Below are positions 1 through 9,572 of a DNA stretch of 43,264 nt, piece after piece. Made by a program: the position numbers and the translations under genes. This stretch comes from [Limnothrix rosea] IAM M-220 (GTDB lineage: Bacteria > Cyanobacteriota > Cyanobacteriia > Cyanobacteriales > MRBY01). How positions within the stretch are numbered: the stretch's first letter is position 1; each line of letters opens with the position of its first letter. The DNA lies in assembly GCF_001904615.1 (NCBI RefSeq), contig NZ_MRBY01000036.1, forward strand, positions 1 through 43,264, written 5' to 3'. Below the pieces are notes generated by a model. It saw only the letters and a list, made by a program, of their open reading frames with translations, made no database searches and was not told where the DNA came from.

Positions 1-64
1 GCTTCAAAGCTCCTTCTTTAAACCTTTACAGCGACTTTTGCGTAATGGATAGCTTAATAAGAGA

Positions 65-150
65 GGTGCCGAAGGCGGAGGGAGCCTCAGTAGGTTTCGC
101 ATCCTAACGAGAGATCCCCCTAAATCCCCCTTTGTAAAGGGGACTTCAAG
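65..150. repeat. Dispersed intergenic repeat block
   Basis: Positions 65-79 are the reverse complement of 21120-21134 (15 of 15 bases). Immediately after, 112-150 holds a C-rich/G-rich fold-back (ccccctaaatccccc ... aagggg) of a kind widespread between cyanobacterial genes. It lies just upstream of the toxin-antitoxin pair. A 64-codon minus-strand frame across it looks like a by-product of the repeat, not a gene. Confidence 0.6.
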
Positions 151-169
151 ATAAATTGGCGAATGTTTT

Positions 170-442
170 ATGAAAATTACAATTACTCGCAACGGCAAAA
201 TTCTTGATACTTTCTACGAGGGCGATCGCCATGATGGTCTAGAAAAAGTCTATGAAATCCCTGATGCTTCTAAGCTAGATGAAGCCACACGCCGGAAGAG
301 TTTGGAGCGTCTGCTGGCAATACCGATGGAAGAAAAGCAAGATTTAATCGATACGCTAGAAATGCTCGAAGCAGAAAAACGACAGGCTTTTGAGGAGCTA
401 CAGGCTTCGTGGGGTGATGACGTGATGGAACAGTCTGCTTAA
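170..442 (+). CDS. VapB-like antitoxin of a PIN toxin pair
   Basis: This 90-residue acidic protein precedes a PIN-domain toxin gene; its stop codon TAA shares one base with the toxin ATG (TAATG at 440-444), so translation is probably coupled. The N-terminal 40 residues look like a small beta-rich segment (MKITITRNGKILDTFYEG). Residues 42-82 are charged and probably helical, as in antitoxins that wrap around their toxin. I do not recognise a standard AbrB, RHH or Phd fold, so the antitoxin assignment rests on size, acidity, order and overlap. It would neutralise the ribonuclease and probably repress the operon. No good Shine-Dalgarno is visible before the ATG. Confidence 0.7.
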   Translation: MKITITRNGKILDTFYEGDRHDGLEKVYEIPDASKLDEATRRKSLERLLAIPMEEKQDLIDTLEMLEAEKRQAFEELQASWGDDVMEQSA

Positions 443-837
443 TGTACTTGCTGGATACCAACATCTATGTGGCTTTTACGAAGGGTAACGCTAGCGTCAT
501 GAAGTTGGTAAATCGCCATTTTTTAGAATGTTATTTGTCTACTGTGGTTTTGGCGGAGATTTATGCCGGGGTTTATTGTTCGCAACAACGTCAGAGAAAT
601 TTAGAGATTTTAGAGACTTTTTTACAGTTAGTGCCAGTGATTGATTTTGATGAAGCGGCAGCACTAGAGTTTGGCAAGATTCAAGGGCAATTACGACGTA
701 TTGGTAAACCGAGTCAGCCCAATGATGTGTTGATTGCGGCGGTGGCAAAGGCGCGGGGTGATGTTTTGGTGACGGCGAACACGCGACATTTTGAAAATAT
801 TGAAGGGTTGCTGCTGGGGGATTGGACAAATGGTTAG
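442..837 (+). CDS. vapC: PIN-domain ribonuclease toxin (VapC family)
   Basis: A 131-residue single PIN domain, the usual VapC length. The acidic metal site is recognisable: D5 in LLDTNIYV, E39 in VVLAEIYAG, D95 in PNDVLIAA, and N113 in VTANTRHF, the position often Asn or Asp in this family. VapC proteins are Mg2+-dependent endoribonucleases that cleave tRNA or rRNA and arrest growth until bound by the antitoxin. All motifs and the C-terminus are intact, so it should be functional. The start overlaps the antitoxin stop by one base. Such pairs are commonly mobile, which fits the repeat-rich accessory setting. The RNA target cannot be predicted. Confidence 0.88.
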   Translation: MYLLDTNIYVAFTKGNASVMKLVNRHFLECYLSTVVLAEIYAGVYCSQQRQRNLEILETFLQLVPVIDFDEAAALEFGKIQGQLRRIGKPSQPNDVLIAAVAKARGDVLVTANTRHFENIEGLLLGDWTNG

Positions 838-891
838 TCTGTGGTCAATATTCCCCTCTTGGGATGGGCTAGGGGTGGGTTCCTCGTGGGT

Positions 892-946
892 GGCGCAACC
901 TATCGAAAAACCCCTTCCTCATACGAAAAGCTTCCCCAAGGAAGGA
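892..946 (+). repeat. Dispersed repeat with CTTCC-CCAA-GGAAG hairpin
   Basis: The 9-mer ggcgcaacc (892-900) and the 16-mer cttccccaaggaagga (931-946) both recur at 21099-21107 and 21134-21149, in the same order and with similar spacing. The 16-mer can fold into a small hairpin. It lies between vapC and the NTPase gene and may end vapC transcription, though no T-run follows. Confidence 0.6.
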
Positions 947-960
947 CGGGAGGATAACTG

Positions 961-3624
961 ATGACTGACAACTCTCCTGTCCCAAAGCTAGACCTTGCCC
1001 CAAAGCTTAACCGTCCCCTACAACTCTGGAACCCACTGGACTACCTTCGGCTGCTGTACTGGGTATTTTACTTTCCGCAGGCGCTAATTTTATACTCTCA
1101 AAAATTTCCTTCTCCAATATCAAAAAAAAGACTTTTTAGCCAAGGTCTAACACTCGGATTAGTATTGGCATTGATAACATTCTTAGCCCTGAGATTAATA
1201 GGCTTTCAAAACAATGAGTATAACGCCTTATTTTGTGTGTTTTTTTCAATATTAATAGGATATCTTTTTTATACAAGAAAATCGGTAGAGTCAGGAACTA
1301 TTATATGTATTGTAGTTAGCATTTCTTCTAGTGCAGTAGGAGGCTTTATAGACGCAAAAATAGATGAACAGGTTATATTAAAACTTTCATTGATTCTTGG
1401 AGGTATTTTGGGTGTAACTCTTGGTATTGCCCGAGGGGTATTCAATAGGTATCAAGGTGTTTTGATTGATTCGTTAAGAAGTTTATCTGGCGCATTTATT
1501 ATTGGGTCTACAGTTGGCTTTTCTATTGGTCTTCAACATGGCTTTAGAGTAGCTTTTTTTTGTGGTGTATCAAGTGGAATATTATCCGTATTAGCGAGAT
1601 GTCGATTTGATAGTTGGCTTCTTACAAATTTAGAAATATTACAGAAGAAGCAATTCAGTAAATCTTACGTAAATACTTCGTTTATACCAATTCTAACTCT
1701 TCAAAAAATAATTCAATATTGGCTGGAAAAAGATTTCACGACAGGAATTGACAATATAAACCAACTACTGACCTTCTCATATCAGTTTATTCCATGTGTC
1801 GAAGCTCTAAATGAAACTCTTAAAAAAGTCCATAAAGATCAAATTATAAAGAAAATATCTTATCTGTCAGATAATATCAAGTATTTTGATGTTCTTGAAT
1901 TCTGCTTTTTTGATCTATACCCTGCACTTTTAACTCAGATTTTTGCAGGGTTTATTCTCTTTTTTGAAATTCAAACTGACAGTCTAATTCAAAATTCTAA
2001 TGTTTTGAAACTGAAAGTTTACCGTGAGGATTCTCTGCATAGTTTTGTGGCATTGGGATTTGTTTATCTCCATGAGAAAAAAGCGGCTTGTGCAGCTGAA
2101 ATATTTAAAACTCTCCGTTCGATTGCCCATGGTGAGGAAATGTATCAACTTGCTTATAATATTTCGCTCTGTCAACAAGCGAATATAGCTGAAGATATTG
2201 AACAAGTAAAATTACAGTCTTTCCAAATAAAAACTTGTTTTCGACCGATCACTTGGCAAGCAATTTCAGGCTTTGAACGAGTCATTCAAGATACTCAATC
2301 TTTCCTCCACAGCATTGCCAAGCAAACCCGCTCCCTTGCTCTAAACCGTGCAATCGGTGAACTCACCAAAATCATTCAAACCCAAGATCAACTCCCCACA
2401 GCAGAACGAGGCTTAATCGTTGACATTGCCCAAACATGGAAAGCTGCCATCGAACCCCTCGCCCTAGAAATCGGTAGCGCAGAAATCACCCAACCCGTCG
2501 AAAATCCCTATGTCATTGGCGATCCCGTGATTGGTCAGAACTTTGCCGGACGTGATGACATTATGCGTCAACTCGAAGAACTGTGGATTACCAATAAAAC
2601 TCGCCAATCCATTGTTTTGTACGGACACCGCCGCATGGGTAAAACCTCCATCCTCCGTAACGCCACCAGCCATATCGGTTCCACAGGGAAAGTCATCTAC
2701 ATCAACCTGCAACGCCTCGGCGAAGTTGAGGAAGGAGTGGGCGAAGTGCTCATTGCCCTCAGCGATGAAATTGCGATCGCCACAGATATCGAACCTCCCA
2801 GCGATGACGATTTACTCAAACTCCCTAAACGCAACTTTGAAAGATACCTAAAAAAAGTGCTGGCAGAAATGGAGGGTGATCGCCTGATTATTGCCCTTGA
2901 TGAATTTGAAATCCTCGAAGACCTCATTGAGAAAGGCCAAATCTCCAAAGAATTTCTGGGATACTTGCGTGGACTGGTGCAGATGAGTCCAAAACTTGCC
3001 TTTGCCTTTGCCGGACTGCATACCCTAGAGGAAATGACCGCTGATTATTTCCAGCCTTTCTTCGCCAGCGTCATCCCGATTCGTGTGAGTTTCCTGAATC
3101 GTGAGGCAACCTTCCAACTGCTTGTTAGCCCCACCGAAGACTTTCCCCTCGACTATGAACCCGCCGCCCTCCAACGCATTTATGACCTCACCTTTGGGCA
3201 ACCCTATCTTGTGCAGCTCATTGGTTTCCAGCTTGTGCGCCGCTATAACGATTATGTCTTTGAGCAAGGTAGACAGCGCGATAACCTCCTAACCACCGAA
3301 GATGTTGAAGCCATTATCACCGAGGACTTTTTCCGGAAAGGACGCTACTACTTTGATGGTGTTTGGCGACAAGCTTCTCAAGATACTGCCGGACAACAAC
3401 AGATTATTAAAACCCTTGCTGTTTACACCGATGGCTTAAGCACCGCCGAACTTTTAGAGTTGCTTCCTTTAGATGCAGACATCCTCAAACCTGCCCTAAA
3501 AATGCTGGCGAAACATGATGTCATCCACGACATTTCTAGTGATGACGAAGAACCCCGCTGGCAAATCACAGTTGAGCTGTTGCGTATCTGGCTCGAAAAC
3601 TATGCCCCAGCGATTAGTGAATGA
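961..3624 (+). CDS. Membrane-anchored P-loop (AAA/STAND-like) NTPase
   Basis: An 887-residue protein with two unlike halves. About residues 55-215 form several hydrophobic glycine-rich segments, probably transmembrane; 240-430 is probably helical with no recognised domain; about 500-880 is an AAA_16/STAND-type ATPase. Walker A is GHRRMGKTS at 555-563 and Walker B is LIIALDEFE at 642-650 (D647, E648). A winged-helix-like end follows. Such ATPases switch between ADP and ATP states in signalling or defence, but the output here is unknown. The ATG has a good ribosome site (gggagg, 7 bases upstream). The DNA for roughly residues 40-430 is conspicuously AT-rich and lacks GCGATCGC, while the ATPase half looks like the host genome. 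Upstream vapBC and downstream Uma2 genes suggest an accessory island. Confidence 0.75.
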   Translation: MTDNSPVPKLDLAPKLNRPLQLWNPLDYLRLLYWVFYFPQALILYSQKFPSPISKKRLFSQGLTLGLVLALITFLALRLIGFQNNEYNALFCVFFSILIGYLFYTRKSVESGTIICIVVSISSSAVGGFIDAKIDEQVILKLSLILGGILGVTLGIARGVFNRYQGVLIDSLRSLSGAFIIGSTVGFSIGLQHGFRVAFFCGVSSGILSVLARCRFDSWLLTNLEILQKKQFSKSYVNTSFIPILTLQKIIQYWLEKDFTTGIDNINQLLTFSYQFIPCVEALNETLKKVHKDQIIKKISYLSDNIKYFDVLEFCFFDLYPALLTQIFAGFILFFEIQTDSLIQNSNVLKLKVYREDSLHSFVALGFVYLHEKKAACAAEIFKTLRSIAHGEEMYQLAYNISLCQQANIAEDIEQVKLQSFQIKTCFRPITWQAISGFERVIQDTQSFLHSIAKQTRSLALNRAIGELTKIIQTQDQLPTAERGLIVDIAQTWKAAIEPLALEIGSAEITQPVENPYVIGDPVIGQNFAGRDDIMRQLEELWITNKTRQSIVLYGHRRMGKTSILRNATSHIGSTGKVIYINLQRLGEVEEGVGEVLIALSDEIAIATDIEPPSDDDLLKLPKRNFERYLKKVLAEMEGDRLIIALDEFEILEDLIEKGQISKEFLGYLRGLVQMSPKLAFAFAGLHTLEEMTADYFQPFFASVIPIRVSFLNREATFQLLVSPTEDFPLDYEPAALQRIYDLTFGQPYLVQLIGFQLVRRYNDYVFEQGRQRDNLLTTEDVEAIITEDFFRKGRYYFDGVWRQASQDTAGQQQIIKTLAVYTDGLSTAELLELLPLDADILKPALKMLAKHDVIHDISSDDEEPRWQITVELLRIWLENYAPAISE

Positions 3625-3645
3625 GATTCCCAACTCAACGAATAG

Positions 3646-3669
3646 AGGGCGCATCGCGATAACGCCCCT
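3646..3669. repeat. Small palindromic intergenic element
   Basis: agggcg (3646-3651) and cgcccct (3663-3669) form a hairpin around catcgcgata, just after the NTPase stop. No T-run follows, so it is more likely a dispersed palindromic repeat than a classical terminator. Confidence 0.45.
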
Positions 3670-3712
3670 ACGAGAATGATTACAATGGTTGCGTGGTTGA
3701 TGGAAAAATCTG

Positions 3713-4282
3713 ATGGCAACAGTCGCCGTAACATCCCAGCAGTATTCCTTATCTGAGTTTTTGGCATTGCCTGAAACAAAACCCGCTAGCGAATATATCA
3801 ACGGGAATGTTTATCAAAAGCCGATGCCCCAAGGAAAACACAGCACATTACAAGGTCGTCTCGTCACCGAGATTAATCGCATAGGACAACCCGAAAAATT
3901 AGCCTATGCATTCCCTGAACTTCGTTGCACCTTTAGCGAAAGATCTCTTGTGCCAGATATCGCTGTATTCGAGTGGGCAAATATTCCTGTAGACAACAAT
4001 GGCGAAATCCAAAATCGCTTCACTGTTGCCCCCGATTGGGTTATTGAAATTTTGTCTCCAGAACAAAGTCCACCGCGCGTCATCGAGAAAATCCTTTTTT
4101 CCATACAACAAGGTTCAAAACTAGGCTGGTTAATCGCCCCTGATGACTATTCCGTGACAGTGTTTCATTCTGACAAACTTGCTGAGTTCAAAGAACAAGA
4201 CGCTACATTGCCCACACTATCTATCCTCGAGAATTGGCAACTGACAGCGACAGAACTATTTAGTTGGCTACGCCTAATCTGA
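3713..4282 (+). CDS. Uma2 family (DUF820) PD-(D/E)XK nuclease-fold protein
   Basis: A 189-residue Uma2 protein of typical length. The likely nuclease-core residues are D82 in LVPDIAVFEW, E112 in WVIEILSPEQ and K126 in VIEKILFSIQQG, followed by the LGWLIAPDD strand. Uma2 proteins are expanded in cyanobacteria and have a restriction-endonuclease-like fold; their biological role is unclear and some are carried by mobile elements. It converges on a second, divergent Uma2 gene with only 15 bases between the stop codons, so the two are not one operon. The ATG at 3713 gives a normal N-terminus (SLSEFLALPET). Confidence 0.85.
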   Translation: MATVAVTSQQYSLSEFLALPETKPASEYINGNVYQKPMPQGKHSTLQGRLVTEINRIGQPEKLAYAFPELRCTFSERSLVPDIAVFEWANIPVDNNGEIQNRFTVAPDWVIEILSPEQSPPRVIEKILFSIQQGSKLGWLIAPDDYSVTVFHSDKLAEFKEQDATLPTLSILENWQLTATELFSWLRLI

Positions 4283-4297
4283 AAATAAAAAGTGATT

Positions 4298-4861
4298 TTA
4301 AGGAAGCTCAAATAATTCTTGAGGCGAAATATCCAATCCCGGAAATTGAGGTGAGATGATTTTTTCTATCCCGCTAAAAACAGTTTCATCGTAAAGACCT
4401 TCATTAAAAATCAAGACTGTTACTTTCTCTTCTTGTGGGTCAACAATCCAATATTCTGGGACGGCGATCGCCGCATATTCCGACCGCTTGTAACGGTAAT
4501 CCCGTGTGGCCGATTCTGGACTAACAATTTCAACAGCAACGAGAGGTGACTTTTCGAAAATTAAAGCTTCATCTAACAACTCCATAAAGTATTTTTCCTC
4601 AATTACCATCAAATCTGGCATCCGGGATTTTCGTTCTGTTGTTCTTAAACCAGCTTCCTTCAAGCAGACCCAAGATTCCTCGCGCTGCTGGAGTTGTGCC
4701 GTAAAAAGACGTTCTAAACGTTGCGCAATCAAAAAATGCAGCCCTTTCGGTGGTGTCATTGCAATTAGTTGTCCATGTTCGAGTTCGTAGCGGGTATTTG
4801 TGCCATCGTCGTATTGGCAATATTCTTCAAAGCTGTAGCGTTTTGCTGAAGTTGCAACCAT
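4298..4861 (-). CDS. Uma2 family (DUF820) PD-(D/E)XK nuclease-fold protein
   Basis: A 187-residue Uma2 protein, more canonical than its convergent neighbour. Motifs: YELEHGQL near residue 25, D83 in RMPDLMVIE, E111 in VAVEIVSPES, K125 in YRYKRSEYA and PEYWIVDPQ at 135-143. The full nuclease triad is present, so activity is possible, although no substrate is established for the family. I chose the ATG at 4861; a GTG directly before it (4864) would add one residue. AGGAG lies about 9 bases upstream of the ATG. It is quite different in sequence from the 3713-4282 protein, so the two are separate family members rather than a recent duplication. Confidence 0.87.
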   Translation of the reverse strand: MVATSAKRYSFEEYCQYDDGTNTRYELEHGQLIAMTPPKGLHFLIAQRLERLFTAQLQQREESWVCLKEAGLRTTERKSRMPDLMVIEEKYFMELLDEALIFEKSPLVAVEIVSPESATRDYRYKRSEYAAIAVPEYWIVDPQEEKVTVLIFNEGLYDETVFSGIEKIISPQFPGLDISPQELFELP

Positions 4862-5044
4862 CACACACGGCTCCTGCGCTGAAAGAATTCGTCTCGTCTA
4901 TTCTATCTAGCCAGCAAAAGATAGCGGCGATCGCCCCCCAATAACCCAAATATATCGATATCGAGTATTTCTAAAGTTTTGGTTAAGGGTTCACGCTAAA
5001 ATAATGAACTTAGCTTGCTTTGTTCCAGTCCCTCGAAACAATCT

Positions 5045-8000
5045 ATGAAAAGTGCTTTTCTCGATCGCCTCAATAGTCCCGAACGTCCCGTCCTCGTATT
5101 TGATGGTGCAATGGGAACAAATCTTCAAGTGCAGAATCTCACTGCCGAGGATTTTGGTGGCGCGGAGTATGAAGGCTGTAACGAATATCTTGTCGAAACG
5201 AAGCCCGAAGCCGTGGCGATCGTCCATCGCGGTTTCCTCGAAGCCGGGGCAGATGTCATTGAGACCGATACCTTTGGTGGTACATCTATCGTTCTTGCAG
5301 AATATGATCTCGCCGATCAAGCCTACGAACTCAACAAAAAAGCCGCAGAGCTAGCAAAATCCGTCACAGCAGAATTTTCCACCCCTGAAAAGCCTCGTTT
5401 TGTAGCAGGCTCCATTGGCCCCGGCACAAAGTTGCCCAGCTTGGGACATATCGATTACGATTCCCTCGAAAATGCCTTTGCAGAACAGGCAGAGGGTCTT
5501 TACGATGGCGGCGTTGATCTGATGCTCGTCGAAACTTGCCAAGATGTGTTGCAAATTAAAGCGGCTCTAAATGGTATTGAAAAGACTTTTGAGAAAAAAG
5601 GCGATCGCCTGCCGATAATGGTCTCAGTGACAATGGAAACCATGGGCACAATGCTTGTCGGTACAGAGATATCAGCAGCAGTGGCGATCCTCGAACCCTA
5701 CAAAATCGACATTTTGGGTCTGAACTGTGCCACCGGCCCCGACCTGATGAAAGAGCACATCAAATATTTATCAGAACATTCCCCTTTCATTGTTTCCTGC
5801 ATTCCCAATGCCGGTTTGCCGGAAAACATTGGCGGCCAAGCCCACTACAAACTGACGGCCCTCGAAATGAAAATGGCGATGATGCACTTCATCGAAGACC
5901 TTGGAGTACAGGTGATTGGTGGTTGTTGCGGCACTCGTCCCGACCACATTAAAGCCCTAACCGAACTGGCCTCTGAACTCAAACCCAAAGAACGCCAGTC
6001 AACCTACGAACCATCAGCAGCATCCATTTATAGCACCCAGCCCTATATCCAAGACAATTCTTTCTTGATTGTTGGTGAGCGGTTAAATGCCAGCGGTTCC
6101 AAAAAATGCCGCACGCTACTCAATGAAGAAAACTGGGATAGCCTCATTTCCCTTGCCAAATCCCAAGTGAAAGAAGGAGCCCATGTCCTTGATGTGAACG
6201 TTGACTATGTGGGTCGCGATGGTGTGCGGGATATGCACGAGCTAACTTCGCGACTGGTTAATAACATCACATTACCCTTGATGCTCGACTCCACCGAGTG
6301 GGAAAAAATGGAGGCCGGCCTCAAGGTGGCAGGGGGAAAATGTATCCTCAACTCCACTAACTATGAAGATGGCGAAGAACGTTTTTATAAGGTGCTTTCC
6401 CTCGCCAAAAAATATGGTGCGGGTGTGGTGATTGGCACCATTGATGAAGAGGGTATGGCGCGGACAGCGGCGAAAAAATTTGAAATTGCCAAACGTGCCT
6501 ATGATGCTTGTTTGGAGTATGGCATTCCTGCCCATGAAATCTTTTTTGATCCCCTAGCATTGCCTATTTCCACCGGTATTGAAGAAGATCGCCTGAATGG
6601 TAAAGCAACCGTTGATGCCATCAAACAGATCCGCGATGAGTTGCCCGATTGTCATATCATTTTGGGTGTTTCTAATATTTCCTTTGGTCTAAACGCCGCT
6701 TCCCGTCAAGTGCTCAATTCGGTCTTTCTCCATGAATGTATGCAAGTGGGCATGGATGCGGCCATTGTTAGTGCCAGCAAGATTCTTCCCCTATCAAAGA
6801 TCAGTGAAGAGCACCAAAAAGTTTGTCGTGATCTGATCGGCGATCACCGGGAATTTGACGGTGATATTTGCATCTACGATCCCCTGACCAAACTAACAGA
6901 ATTATTTGCAGGAAAAAAGGCCAAGAAATCCGAAGCCATCGATAAAAATCTCCCCATTAATGAGCGTTTAAAACAACACATTATTGATGGCGAAAGATTA
7001 GGTTTAGAAGATGCCCTAAAAGAAGCATTAGAAAATCATCCGCCCCTCGACATCATTAATATTTTCCTACTTGATGGCATGAAAGTTGTCGGCGAACTAT
7101 TTGGATCTGGGCAAATGCAATTACCCTTCGTGCTCCAGTCTGCCCAAACCATGAAAGCCGCAGTGGCATTCCTCGAACCCTTTATGGACAAAGAAGAAGG
7201 CGATGATCGCGGCAAAGGAACATTTGTCATTGCAACCGTAAAAGGTGATGTCCATGACATCGGTAAAAACCTAGTCGACATCATTCTTTCTAATAATGGC
7301 TACAACGTCGTAAACCTTGGCATCAAACAACCCGTTGAAAATATCATTCAAGCCTACGAAGAACATCAGCCAGACTGCATTGCCATGAGTGGTTTGTTAG
7401 TGAAATCGACCGCTTTCATGAAAGATAATTTAGCTACTTTTAACGAGCGTGGCATTACCGTGCCTGTGATTCTTGGTGGTGCGGCGTTAACCCCAAAATT
7501 TGTCAATCAAGACTGTCAAAATACCTACAAAGGCCAAGTAATCTATGGCCGCGATGCCTTTGCCGATTTGCACTTTATGGATAAGCTCATGCCCGCCAAA
7601 TCTGCGGAAAATTGGGACGATCTCAAAGGCTTCCTCGATGAGTACGACGAAAATGCTAGCAATGGCCATGCCGAAACCAATGGGTCTGTTGCCGTCGCCG
7701 CAGTTGAGGCAAAACCAGAAGAACCAGAGATTATTGATACCCGCCGTTCCGAAGCTGTCGATCCAGATATTGAGCGTCCCACGCCACCATTCTGGGGCAC
7801 AAAGGTTTTAACTTCGGCAGATCTCGATTTGAAAGAGTTGTTTTGGTATTTAGACTTACAAGCTTTAATTGTCGGTCAGTGGCAATTCCGTAAGAAGAAA
7901 AACCAAACGAAGGAAGAGTATGACAAATTTATTGCTGATGAAATCTATCCTCTCTTAGAACAATGGAAGCAACGGGCGATCGCCGAAAACCTCCTCCACC

Positions 8001-8593
8001 CAACCCTTATTTATGGTTATTTTCCCTGTCAGTCCCAAGAAAATAGTTTGATTATTTACGATGCCGATAAATATGCAGCGGACGGAACCCTAGAGCAGGT
8101 GGCGAAATTTGATTTTCCCCGCCAAAAATCCGGCAGACGACTATGTATTGCCGACTTTTTTGCCGGCGTAGATTCCGGTCATGTGGATGTCTTTCCGATG
8201 CAGGCCGTGACCGTTGGTGAAATTGCCACCGAATATGCCAAGAAACTCTTTGATAATGACGAATACACCGATTACCTTTACTACCATGGATTAGCCGTCC
8301 AAACTGCCGAAGCCCTAGCAGAATGGGGTCATGCCAAAGTCCGTCGAGAGTTAGGCTATGGCGATCTAGAACCAGACAATATCAAAGATATGTTGCGCCA
8401 AAGATACCAAGGGTCTCGCTATAGTTTTGGCTATCCCGCTTGTCCCAATATCCAAGACCAATACACCCAGTTAGAGCTACTAAAGGTTGACCGCATTAAT
8501 ATGTACATGGACGAAAGCGAGCAGATTTATCCCGAACAATCCACGTCTGCCATTATCACTTACCATCCCGTTGCTAAATACTTCAACACTTAA
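5045..8593 (+). CDS. metH: Cobalamin-dependent methionine synthase
   Basis: MetH transfers the methyl group of 5-methyltetrahydrofolate through methylcobalamin to homocysteine, giving methionine in the cytoplasm. All four modules are visible in 1182 residues: homocysteine/zinc domain (about 1-320, with C228 in GLNCATGPD and C294-C295 in [10 protein letters not shown]); pterin domain (about 345-610); B12 cap and Rossmann domains (about 640-880, with DVHDIGKN at 735-742, H737 being the cobalt ligand); and the AdoMet reactivation domain from about 935. I chose the ATG at 5045; an upstream TTG at 5015 would add ten unsupported residues. About 180 bases separate it from the divergent Uma2 gene, and I see no cobalamin riboswitch box there. 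The cell must make or import B12; the TonB system 10 kb downstream could in principle contribute. Confidence 0.97.
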   Translation: MKSAFLDRLNSPERPVLVFDGAMGTNLQVQNLTAEDFGGAEYEGCNEYLVETKPEAVAIVHRGFLEAGADVIETDTFGGTSIVLAEYDLADQAYELNKKAAELAKSVTAEFSTPEKPRFVAGSIGPGTKLPSLGHIDYDSLENAFAEQAEGLYDGGVDLMLVETCQDVLQIKAALNGIEKTFEKKGDRLPIMVSVTMETMGTMLVGTEISAAVAILEPYKIDILGLNCATGPDLMKEHIKYLSEHSPFIVSCIPNAGLPENIGGQAHYKLTALEMKMAMMHFIEDLGVQVIGGCCGTRPDHIKALTELASELKPKERQSTYEPSAASIYSTQPYIQDNSFLIVGERLNASGSKKCRTLLNEENWDSLISLAKSQVKEGAHVLDVNVDYVGRDGVRDMHELTSRLVNNITLPLMLDSTEWEKMEAGLKVAGGKCILNSTNYEDGEERFYKVLSLAKKYGAGVVIGTIDEEGMARTAAKKFEIAKRAYDACLEYGIPAHEIFFDPLALPISTGIEEDRLNGKATVDAIKQIRDELPDCHIILGVSNISFGLNAASRQVLNSVFLHECMQVGMDAAIVSASKILPLSKISEEHQKVCRDLIGDHREFDGDICIYDPLTKLTELFAGKKAKKSEAIDKNLPINERLKQHIIDGERLGLEDALKEALENHPPLDIINIFLLDGMKVVGELFGSGQMQLPFVLQSAQTMKAAVAFLEPFMDKEEGDDRGKGTFVIATVKGDVHDIGKNLVDIILSNNGYNVVNLGIKQPVENIIQAYEEHQPDCIAMSGLLVKSTAFMKDNLATFNERGITVPVILGGAALTPKFVNQDCQNTYKGQVIYGRDAFADLHFMDKLMPAKSAENWDDLKGFLDEYDENASNGHAETNGSVAVAAVEAKPEEPEIIDTRRSEAVDPDIERPTPPFWGTKVLTSADLDLKELFWYLDLQALIVGQWQFRKKKNQTKEEYDKFIADEIYPLLEQWKQRAIAENLLHPTLIYGYFPCQSQENSLIIYDADKYAADGTLEQVAKFDFPRQKSGRRLCIADFFAGVDSGHVDVFPMQAVTVGEIATEYAKKLFDNDEYTDYLYYHGLAVQTAEALAEWGHAKVRRELGYGDLEPDNIKDMLRQRYQGSRYSFGYPACPNIQDQYTQLELLKVDRINMYMDESEQIYPEQSTSAIITYHPVAKYFNT

Positions 8594-8851
8594 GGTCAGT
8601 ACGCTCTAAAAGCCTAAGAACAGTGATGGGTTAGACAGAGAATACATAGGTTGATGCAACGACTTCTAGACCACACAACAAGCGAAATTAGGAGGTGGAA
8701 TATTTGTGCAAAATCACCTCGAAAAGTCGGCACTATCACTATATTTTTCAGAAACGATTGTCGTGGTTAGTAAGACTGACCAAGATTGACATTGATGGCA
8801 CATCTTTGATCACAAATCTTTAGGATAGTGCCCATGGCTCTGCTCTGAGTC

Positions 8852-9463
8852 CTATTCGAGCAGGCTGTAGCTCTGTTCCCAGCGATCGCCGAACACGATG
8901 TCGGATAAAGGTTTACGAACCCGTGGTGACGCTTCCCGCTCCCGTAAAGCTTCATTATCAAGACTGCCAAGCTCACCAGGATAACCGATGGCCACAGCAG
9001 CAGCAGGCTCAAACCCAACAGGGATTCCATAAACCTCGCGAGCTTTATCTTTGTCGAAGCCACCCATCTGATGAACCCGTAGTCCCATGGCCTCCGCTTG
9101 GAGGGTTAGGTTCGCTAGGGCTTGACCCACATCGTACATTCCATAGGGATTCGGGTTATCATTGCGAGTAAATCGCTGTTTTCCGACGGAAATCATTAGG
9201 ATATCGGCATTTTTTGCCCAGACTTGATTCCCCTCAACGATGCAATTTAGCAATTTCTGGTAGGCCGCAGCATGACGCTTGGTTGCCACAATAAATCGCC
9301 AAGGTTGTTCGTTAAAGCACGAGGCAGCCCAACGTGCCGCTTCGAGGAGACTCCCAAGTTTGTCAGCTTCTACAGGGCGATCGCCATCAAAAGCAAGCGT
9401 ACTGTAGCGTTGACGGAGCAAATCATGGATCGGATAGTCCGTTTGGGCTGGTTTTTCCATCAT
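8852..9463 (-). CDS. Nitroreductase-family FMN oxidoreductase
   Basis: A 203-residue protein with the nitroreductase pattern: RQRYSTLAFDGDRPV near residues 17-31 (FMN phosphate contacts), ARWAASCFNEQPWRF at about 43-57 with the SxNxQPW-type signature, and a late AMGLRVHQMGGFD segment. The family binds FMN as dimers and uses NAD(P)H to reduce nitroaromatics, quinones or flavins; this subgroup is often annotated as oxidoreductase of unknown substrate. It is convergent with metH, 258 bases away, and no terminator is obvious in that gap. The first two codons are both ATG (MMEK); either could be used. Function beyond family level cannot be assigned. Confidence 0.9.
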   Translation of the reverse strand: MMEKPAQTDYPIHDLLRQRYSTLAFDGDRPVEADKLGSLLEAARWAASCFNEQPWRFIVATKRHAAAYQKLLNCIVEGNQVWAKNADILMISVGKQRFTRNDNPNPYGMYDVGQALANLTLQAEAMGLRVHQMGGFDKDKAREVYGIPVGFEPAAAVAIGYPGELGSLDNEALREREASPRVRKPLSDIVFGDRWEQSYSLLE

Positions 9464-9572
9464 AGATTAGGTGCAAGATAATAATTTAGGTATGGGGAGT
9501 AATCCCTGTCCTATGATACAAACTTCTTCCACTCAGACGAGCGCAGCACACCAATTCACGACAGGCTAATGT

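Noticed and set aside
4-198. Minus-strand 64-codon frame at the left edge
   Set aside because: It overlaps the dispersed repeat and the antitoxin start and has no ribosome site or family features.
4865-5044. Cobalamin or SAM riboswitch before metH
   Set aside because: The 180-base leader shows neither the conserved boxes nor a convincing multi-stem fold by eye.
8594-8851. tRNA or small RNA between metH and the nitroreductase gene
   Set aside because: No cloverleaf or strong hairpin with a T-run was seen.
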